Origin: Staphylococcus marylandisciuri
GTDB taxonomy: Bacteria; Bacillota; Bacilli; Staphylococcales; Staphylococcaceae
NCBI RefSeq assembly: GCF_025519785.1
Contig: NZ_JAOPKZ010000008.1
Location: 1 to 64,000, forward strand
Length of the DNA stretch: 64,000 nucleotides
Reading direction: 5' to 3'
How positions within the stretch are numbered: position 1 is the stretch's first letter; each line of letters starts with the position of its first letter. The position numbers and the translations under genes were made by a program. The notes beneath the pieces were generated by a model, which was not told where the DNA came from, did not search any database, and was given only the letters and a program-made list of their open reading frames with translations. Below, piece after piece: positions 58,606-64,000 of the stretch.

Positions 58606-59409
58606 TTAGTTCAGTTGATTAAATCTACCAATTAATTCTATATTATAATTTAGTGTTTCTAGGATGTTAATTACTTTGTCAATTTGATGTTGGTCAATCA
58701 TTTCTGCCTGCACGAAGAAGCGATACATTCCCAGTTGTGTTTTTAATGGTCTTGATTCTATCCACGATAGATTGATATTGAGCATGGAAAAGGTGTTAAG
58801 TATATTAGCTAAGGTTCCTGGTTGGTCGATTTGAGGTGTGATAAGCATCATTGTCTGTGTACCTTCTTTGTTATTAACTAATTCGTCTTTAATTACTAGA
58901 AAACGCGTAATATTGTGAGGGTAATCTTGTATGTTGTCATAAAGTGATCGGTAACCTAAAGGCTCACCACTTCCTGAAGGAGCGATAACACCAACATCAT
59001 GGCTGATAAATTTAAAACCCGCAACAGTGCTATCTACATACTCATAATTTAACTTGTGTTGGTGGATAAAGTTTTGCGTTTGACTGATAGCTGGAGCAAT
59101 TGAGTACACTTTCGTGATTTCTGATAGATCACTATCTTGTAGACCATACAAATTAAAAGTAATATCTAACCGCAACTCTCCAATTGCGTAGACATTGTTT
59201 AGTGCTAGCGCATCAGCGACCACATTGATCGTACCTTCGATGGAATTCTCAATAGGAACTATACCTAAGCTCCCATCTTCTGTGGTTACTGACTGAATAA
59301 CCTCGAATAGGTTTTTTTGCGGAACTAAGGTTGCCTGGTTATGAGTTATGTAGCGTTGTGCTGCTTGATGGGAGAATGTACCCTTAGGTCCTAAATAATA
59401 CAAATTCAT
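58606..59409 (-). CDS. pheA: Prephenate dehydratase
   Basis: PheA converts prephenate to phenylpyruvate for phenylalanine synthesis. The 267-residue protein has YYLGPKGTFSHQAAQ at the start, the catalytic NITRFLVI motif near residue 172, and a C-terminal ACT domain with the phenylalanine-binding IESRPLK motif. No chorismate mutase domain is fused. It lies 93 bp after nos on the same strand, the conserved staphylococcal pair. Confidence 0.97.
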   Translation of the reverse strand: MNLYYLGPKGTFSHQAAQRYITHNQATLVPQKNLFEVIQSVTTEDGSLGIVPIENSIEGTINVVADALALNNVYAIGELRLDITFNLYGLQDSDLSEITKVYSIAPAISQTQNFIHQHKLNYEYVDSTVAGFKFISHDVGVIAPSGSGEPLGYRSLYDNIQDYPHNITRFLVIKDELVNNKEGTQTMMLITPQIDQPGTLANILNTFSMLNINLSWIESRPLKTQLGMYRFFVQAEMIDQHQIDKVINILETLNYNIELIGRFNQLN

Positions 59410-59502
59410 AATTTAATCCCCTTTGTTATCAGTTGATAAGTTGTTATATTTTAAACTACTAAACCATATGTTGGACTTTATATCAAGGGGAAGATGATAC
59501 GT

Positions 59503-60567
59503 TTAATGAAACGGGCAACCTCGACTCTCTTTCTTCTTATAATAAAAATTGGGATCTTTCATTGCATGTTTATAACCGTGATGGTAATTCGACGTGAGTG
59601 TAGGTGATAGCGGCGGAGCCAACCAGGACCATTTACCAGTCACTTCACGGTTATGTTTAGCTTCAGTTCGTTCAAACGTCTCAAATTGCTTGGCAGCAGT
59701 TAAATGATCTACCATCGATACCTTATTAGCTTTAAAAGAGTGGTATACAGCGTAATTAAGTTCTACAAGCGCCCGGTCTTTATTGAAAGTATTGTTCTTC
59801 AGACTATTGAAGTTAAACGCTTGGGCTACTAAAGGTAATAAATTGTAACGATAGCTATCAGTGAAGTTGCGTACAGCTATCTCTGTCACCATATACCAAC
59901 CGTTAAAGGGGGCGGTAGGGTAAGTGATACCACCTATCTGCAGATCCATGTTTGAAATTATAGGTACTGCATACCATTTTAGTCCTAATTGAGCTAATTT
60001 GGGATAGTTTGGATGCGCAATCGGAACTTCTTTGATTAGATCGCTCGGGTAATTGTAATATTTAATAGTATCTCCTGGCATTTGATAAATAAGTGGTAAG
60101 ATATCAAAATCACTATGCTTACCTTGCCATCCTAGATGTTGAGCTAGTTGGGTTACTCTTTTTTCCATAGGGTCTCCACAGTCTTCATAACCGGTGTATC
60201 TAATAAGTTGATTGTTATAAATACGAGGAGGATGGGAGGGATGATAGATAGTGATGTAGGGTTTAACGTTACCATCATTGGTAGCTTCCTTAATGTGCGA
60301 TTCGATGGAAGAGAGGAATTGCGTGTCGCTTGAAATATCTCGTGCATCTACAACATTAAGAGATCTCCAATGTGCTCGCCCGATACATCTATTTGAATTT
60401 CTCCACGCTAATTTGGCGCCAAATGTTAACTCATCTTGAGTATGGGTATACGTGCCTGTAGCGTCAATTTCTCTTTTAATATGAGTTAAACGTTCTTCCA
60501 TCTCTGCTTTATTTAAATCACATTCAATATACATCCGCTCTATAAAAGCTTTTGCCTCTTTATACAT
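59503..60567 (-). CDS. nos: Bacterial nitric oxide synthase (oxygenase domain)
   Basis: This haem enzyme oxidises arginine to NO and citrulline, aiding oxidative-stress tolerance. The 354-residue protein has the haem-thiolate cysteine in [14 protein letters not shown] (Cys61) and the substrate region [19 protein letters not shown]. As in other bacteria no reductase domain is present. The ATG is preceded by TGAGGTGTTG. Confidence 0.97.
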   Translation of the reverse strand: MYKEAKAFIERMYIECDLNKAEMEERLTHIKREIDATGTYTHTQDELTFGAKLAWRNSNRCIGRAHWRSLNVVDARDISSDTQFLSSIESHIKEATNDGNVKPYITIYHPSHPPRIYNNQLIRYTGYEDCGDPMEKRVTQLAQHLGWQGKHSDFDILPLIYQMPGDTIKYYNYPSDLIKEVPIAHPNYPKLAQLGLKWYAVPIISNMDLQIGGITYPTAPFNGWYMVTEIAVRNFTDSYRYNLLPLVAQAFNFNSLKNNTFNKDRALVELNYAVYHSFKANKVSMVDHLTAAKQFETFERTEAKHNREVTGKWSWLAPPLSPTLTSNYHHGYKHAMKDPNFYYKKKESRGCPFH

Positions 60568-60856
60568 CTCAACACCTCACGCATTATTATACATCGATAT
60601 ATAATATTTTAATCGGCAATAATATACTCTTCAATGAAATTTCACTTTTAATTAAAAATTCTAAATTATTGAAGCTTAAAAGACGACTTAGAGAGTATGA
60701 TAAAATGAGTGACGAAGTTAAAATGATAAACATCAGAAGACAGCTATAATAAATAAGTTGCTGAATATCGATTATCTAGGCGTAGCTTATATAAGTTAAC
60801 TGAATCTTGATGTAACATTTGTTAAACTGGTGGAAAAGGCGATTGGAGCGATAAGA
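60568..60856. other. Divergent nos/pncB promoter spacer
   Basis: This AT-rich region between nos (minus) and pncB (plus) has no gene I can support. A 65-codon reading frame starting inside nos lacks a ribosome site and was rejected. No recognised operator. Confidence 0.3.
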
Positions 60857-62338
60857 GTGGTTGAATTCAAAGATGATACACTGACTTTACATAATGATTT
60901 ATATCAAATTAATATGGCTGAAACTTATTGGAATGACGGTATCCACGAACGTAATGCGGTCTTTGATTTATATTTCAGAAAGATGCCATTTGACAGTGGT
61001 TATGCAGTTTTTAATGGATTGACTAGAGTTATAGATTTCATCCAAAACTTTCATTTTTCTGAAGAAGATTTAAAGTATTTGAAAAAGATTGGTTATAAAG
61101 ATGATTTTTTAAATTATTTACAGGATCTGACTTTTACAGGAAATATACGTGCTATGCGTGAGGGCGAGCTGTGTTTTGGTAATGAGCCGTTGATTAGAGT
61201 AGAGGCTCCATTGATTCAAGCACAGTTAATAGAAACGATGTTATTAAACATCGTAAACTTTCAAACCCTGATTACTACAAAAGCGAGCCGTATTAGACGA
61301 GCAGCTAATGAAGACACGTTGATGGAGTTTGGCACTAGACGTGCCCAAGAAGCTGATGCAGCTATATGGGGTGCGCGTGCAGCTTTTATAGGCGGGTTTG
61401 ATGCTACGAGCAATGTGAGAGCAGGTAAGATATTCGACTTACCGGTTTCTGGTACCCATGCCCATGCAATGGTACAAACGTATGGTGAGGAGGATATTGC
61501 TTTTAGAAAATACGCTGAACGCCATAAAGATTGTGTCTTTCTAGTAGATACCTTTCATACTTTAAAATCTGGCGTACCCAATGCGATCAAAGTAGCTAAA
61601 GAGTTGGGAGATTCAATTAATTTTATAGGTATACGTTTAGATTCTGGCGATATTGCTTATTTATCTAAAGAGGCCCGCAAGATGTTAGACGAAGCTGGAT
61701 TTACTGATGCTAGTATTGTTGCCTCAAATGACCTTGATGAAAGTACGATAACGAGCCTGAAGTCACAAGGGGCAAGAGTCGATGCTTGGGGTGTAGGTAC
61801 TAAATTGATTACAGGATATGATCAGCCAGCATTAGGCGCGGTTTACAAACTAGTAGCTGTCGAAGATGACCAAGGAAATTACGTCGACCGTATTAAGTTA
61901 TCTAATAATGCAGAAAAAGTAACTACGCCAGGTAAGAAGAATGTTTACCGAATAATAAATAAAAAGACGAATAAAGCAGAAGGAGATTATATTACATTAT
62001 CATATGAAGATCCTTATAAAGAATCTCCACTAAAATTATTCCATCCGGTTCACACGTATAAGATGAAGTTTATTAAATCGTTTATCGCGAAAGATCTTCA
62101 CGAAGATATTTTTATTGATGGTAAACTAGTATACGATATTCCAGATGTGCAAGATTCTAAAGACTACCTTAAAGAAAACTTATCATTGTTGTGGGAAGAG
62201 AATAAACGCTTGCTTAACCCTCAAGAGTATCCTGTTGATTTAAGTGCGGATTGCTGGCATAACAAACATGAACGTATCTATGAAGTCACAGAACACGTTA
62301 AGCAAATGGAGGAAGAATTGGAGGGAGAGTATGAGTGA
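60857..62338 (+). CDS. pncB: Nicotinate phosphoribosyltransferase
   Basis: PncB forms nicotinate mononucleotide from nicotinate and PRPP. The 493-residue protein begins [20 protein letters not shown], with the phosphoribosyl-binding [19 protein letters not shown] segment, GTHAHAMVQ and [15 protein letters not shown] 60857 is chosen because TTGGAG lies nine bases upstream and family members begin near here; a GTG at 60830 is the alternative. It overlaps nadE by eight bases. Confidence 0.95.
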   Translation: MVEFKDDTLTLHNDLYQINMAETYWNDGIHERNAVFDLYFRKMPFDSGYAVFNGLTRVIDFIQNFHFSEEDLKYLKKIGYKDDFLNYLQDLTFTGNIRAMREGELCFGNEPLIRVEAPLIQAQLIETMLLNIVNFQTLITTKASRIRRAANEDTLMEFGTRRAQEADAAIWGARAAFIGGFDATSNVRAGKIFDLPVSGTHAHAMVQTYGEEDIAFRKYAERHKDCVFLVDTFHTLKSGVPNAIKVAKELGDSINFIGIRLDSGDIAYLSKEARKMLDEAGFTDASIVASNDLDESTITSLKSQGARVDAWGVGTKLITGYDQPALGAVYKLVAVEDDQGNYVDRIKLSNNAEKVTTPGKKNVYRIINKKTNKAEGDYITLSYEDPYKESPLKLFHPVHTYKMKFIKSFIAKDLHEDIFIDGKLVYDIPDVQDSKDYLKENLSLLWEENKRLLNPQEYPVDLSADCWHNKHERIYEVTEHVKQMEEELEGEYE

Positions 62339-63152
62339 TCTACAAAGCATTATCGTAAATGAGATGAAAGTTAAACCTGAAATCAACCCCCAAGAGGAAG
62401 CGGAAGAGATCATCCGATTTATTAAAAATTATGTTCAATCTCATAGCTTTATCAAAACACTAGTACTTGGAATATCTGGAGGTCAAGATTCAACCTTAGC
62501 AGGCAAATTGTGCCAAATCGCTGTAGAACAATTGAGAAATGAGAACCGAGAATGTGAATTTGTAGCGGTCAAATTACCTTATGGTAAACAACAAGATGCC
62601 GATGAAGTTGAAGATGCACTGCAATTTATTCAACCCGATCACATTTATACGGTCAATATTAAGCCAGCGGTAGATCAAAGTGTGAGCTCCCTGAAAGAAG
62701 CAGGTATAAACTTAACCGATTTTCAACGTGGTAATGAAAAAGCAAGAGAGCGCATGAAAGTTCAATTTTCAATAGCATCAAACCAATCAGGTATAGTTGT
62801 CGGAACTGATCATTCGGCTGAAAATGTAACAGGTTTTTTCACAAAATATGGTGATGGTGCAGCTGATATTGCACCTCTGTTCGGCTTAGATAAGCGACAA
62901 GGAAAGCAACTTTTAATTTATCTTAACGCTCCCCAACATTTATATGAAAAAGTACCTACAGCAGACTTAGAGGATGATAAACCTCAATTACCTGATGAAG
63001 AAGCATTAGGGGTAACCTATAAGGATATTGATGATTACTTAGAGGGGAAACAAGTTCCTAGTGAGGCTAAATCAATTATTGAAACACATTATGTAACCAA
63101 TGCTCATAAACGTGAACTGGCTTACACACGTTATACGTGGCCCAAGAATTAA
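62331..63152 (+). CDS. nadE: NAD synthetase, ammonia-dependent
   Basis: NadE amidates nicotinate adenine dinucleotide to NAD+. The 273-residue protein has the PP-loop [15 protein letters not shown] near residue 46, then [17 protein letters not shown] and [19 protein letters not shown]. The ATG (after GGAGGGAGAG) overlaps the pncB stop, so the two are coupled. No glutaminase domain is present, as is usual for this family. Confidence 0.97.
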   Translation: MSDLQSIIVNEMKVKPEINPQEEAEEIIRFIKNYVQSHSFIKTLVLGISGGQDSTLAGKLCQIAVEQLRNENRECEFVAVKLPYGKQQDADEVEDALQFIQPDHIYTVNIKPAVDQSVSSLKEAGINLTDFQRGNEKARERMKVQFSIASNQSGIVVGTDHSAENVTGFFTKYGDGAADIAPLFGLDKRQGKQLLIYLNAPQHLYEKVPTADLEDDKPQLPDEEALGVTYKDIDDYLEGKQVPSEAKSIIETHYVTNAHKRELAYTRYTWPKN

Positions 63153-63245
63153 TTCACTTAACTTTAGTAATTCTTAGTGACAGTTTTTCTTTCACCTGGT
63201 AAAATAACCTAAATTATTTACAGAGGTAGAAAGGAAAATGCATAG

Positions 63246-63845
63246 ATGTCATTAATTATGTCCAATCCATGGCTGATGATATTAGCCATATTTGTCATTA
63301 ATGTAGCCTACGTTACATGTTTAACGATGAGGACCATCTTAACACTCAAAGGCTACCGGTATATGGCAGCGTTAGTTAGTTTCCTAGAAGTACTTGTATA
63401 TGTGGTCGGCTTAGGTTTGGTAATGTCTAGTTTAGATCAAATACAAAATATCATAGCATACGCTTTAGGTTTTTCAGTAGGTATTATAGTGGGTATGAAA
63501 ATAGAAGAAAAGTTAGCTTTAGGTTACACTGTCATCAATGTAACTTCAGCAGAACATGAGTTAGATTTGCCTAGACAGCTACGCGATCTAGGGTATGGCG
63601 TCACACATTATACAGCTTACGGTAGAGATGGTGCACGTATTGTAATGCAAATACTTACTCCAAGAAAGTTTGAAACAAAATTAATCGAGACAGTTAAACA
63701 AATTGATGTCAAAGCATTTGTAATAGCTTATGAACCGCGCACTATTCACGGTGGTTTCTGGGCTCGAGGTGTGCGTAGTAGAAAGATTAAACAATATGAT
63801 ACGGGTGAAGTGGAAAGTATTTATGAAGAAACAACAAAAATTTAA
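63246..63845 (+). CDS. UPF0316/DUF2179-type membrane protein
   Basis: The 199-residue protein has three hydrophobic N-terminal segments (about 8-28, 35-57 and 63-82) and a C-terminal cytosolic domain with the DUF2179 pattern ([22 protein letters not shown]...[18 protein letters not shown]). The function is unknown. GTAGAAAGG lies before the ATG. Its end overlaps the next gene by 23 bp. Confidence 0.85.
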   Translation: MSLIMSNPWLMILAIFVINVAYVTCLTMRTILTLKGYRYMAALVSFLEVLVYVVGLGLVMSSLDQIQNIIAYALGFSVGIIVGMKIEEKLALGYTVINVTSAEHELDLPRQLRDLGYGVTHYTAYGRDGARIVMQILTPRKFETKLIETVKQIDVKAFVIAYEPRTIHGGFWARGVRSRKIKQYDTGEVESIYEETTKI

Positions 63846-64000
63846 AGTTAATCAAGGCGAGACCATAAAAGAATGTTTAGAACGGATGCGAGAAGCGGGT
63901 TATATGCCAGTGAAACGCTTTGAAAAACCCGTTTATCAAGAGCAAAAAGATGGCAGTATTAATGTGTTACGACAAGATATTGAATTTATAGGCAAACGTA
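63823..64000 (+). CDS. NETI-motif family protein (partial, runs off the window)
   Basis: This reading frame starts [20 protein letters not shown] and continues in frame to the window edge (59 codons seen). The segment resembles the small NETI-type proteins that follow UPF0316 genes in staphylococci, with [20 protein letters not shown] as the recognisable part (GETI in place of NETI). It overlaps the upstream gene by 23 bp. The function is unknown and the 3' end is missing. Confidence 0.7.
   Translation, partial: MKKQQKFKVNQGETIKECLERMREAGYMPVKRFEKPVYQEQKDGSINVLRQDIEFIGKR

Noticed and set aside
60552-60749. 65-codon open frame in the nos/pncB spacer
   Set aside because: It starts antisense inside nos, has no ribosome site and low-complexity Ile/Leu/Lys composition.

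Overview
The window is chromosomal DNA of a staphylococcus. Gene order follows the Staphylococcus aureus backbone over its whole length: the end of an rRNA operon, the ilv-leu operon, the tsaEB-rimI-tsaD cluster, a MutS-like ATPase, an ABC-F protein, rex, the scr region, agr with RNAIII/hld, a nitrilase-like hydrolase, sdrH, mroQ, groESL, pmt, ppaC, nos-pheA and pncB-nadE. Base composition is AT-rich, and Shine-Dalgarno sites are strong with several TTG and GTG starts. The AgrD, delta-haemolysin and SdrH sequences differ clearly from S. aureus, so this is another species, which I cannot name from sequence alone.

Layout. 1-1560: 23S end, an intact 5S gene, two broken 5S 3' halves and dispersed repeats. 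1575-13050 (minus): ilvD-ilvB-ilvN-ilvC-leuA-leuB-leuC-leuD-ilvA, preceded by a leader peptide with a run of Ile/Leu/Val codons and an attenuator hairpin. 13088-13577: three repeat units. 13839-16390 (plus): tRNA t6A genes and rimI. 16521-23731: a VOC protein, MutS-like ATPase, a DnaA-box cluster, ABC-F, rex, and a sulfur-uptake pair (YeeE/YedE plus TusA-like). 23990-26883: an intact sucrose-6-phosphate hydrolase between the wrecks of its repressor (scrR) and a PfkB fructokinase. 27143-30607: agrBDCA divergent from RNAIII/hld. 30643-33763: nitrilase-like hydrolase and an expanded sdrH. 34611-36722: a type I toxin, an AT-rich HEPN-domain gene and a broken plasmid-type sin recombinase, which look acquired. 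37145-40004: mroQ and groESL. 40226-44082: two DinB-fold proteins, an aminotransferase and a second type I toxin. 44225-48438: pmt export operon with two adjacent PmtB-like permeases. 48677-64000: envelope proteins, a C45-family acyltransferase-like protein, a lactonase, aldH, ppaC, a nicotinamidase, a beta-helix protein, pheA, nos, pncB, nadE, a UPF0316 protein and a truncated NETI-type gene.

Functional links. agr, hld, mroQ and pmt form a quorum-sensing and peptide-export set: AgrB and probably MroQ mature the AgrD signal, AgrCA drives RNAIII/hld, and Pmt exports delta-haemolysin and phenol-soluble modulins. pncB-nadE and the nicotinamidase serve NAD synthesis, and rex senses the NADH/NAD+ ratio.

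The most distinctive non-coding feature is a composite hairpin repeat in at least nine intergenic spacers. Each array has 1-3 units of about 130 bp with a GGCTGGGA hairpin on one fixed side. Short 50-60 bp derivatives occur elsewhere, and one lies inside the fructokinase relic.
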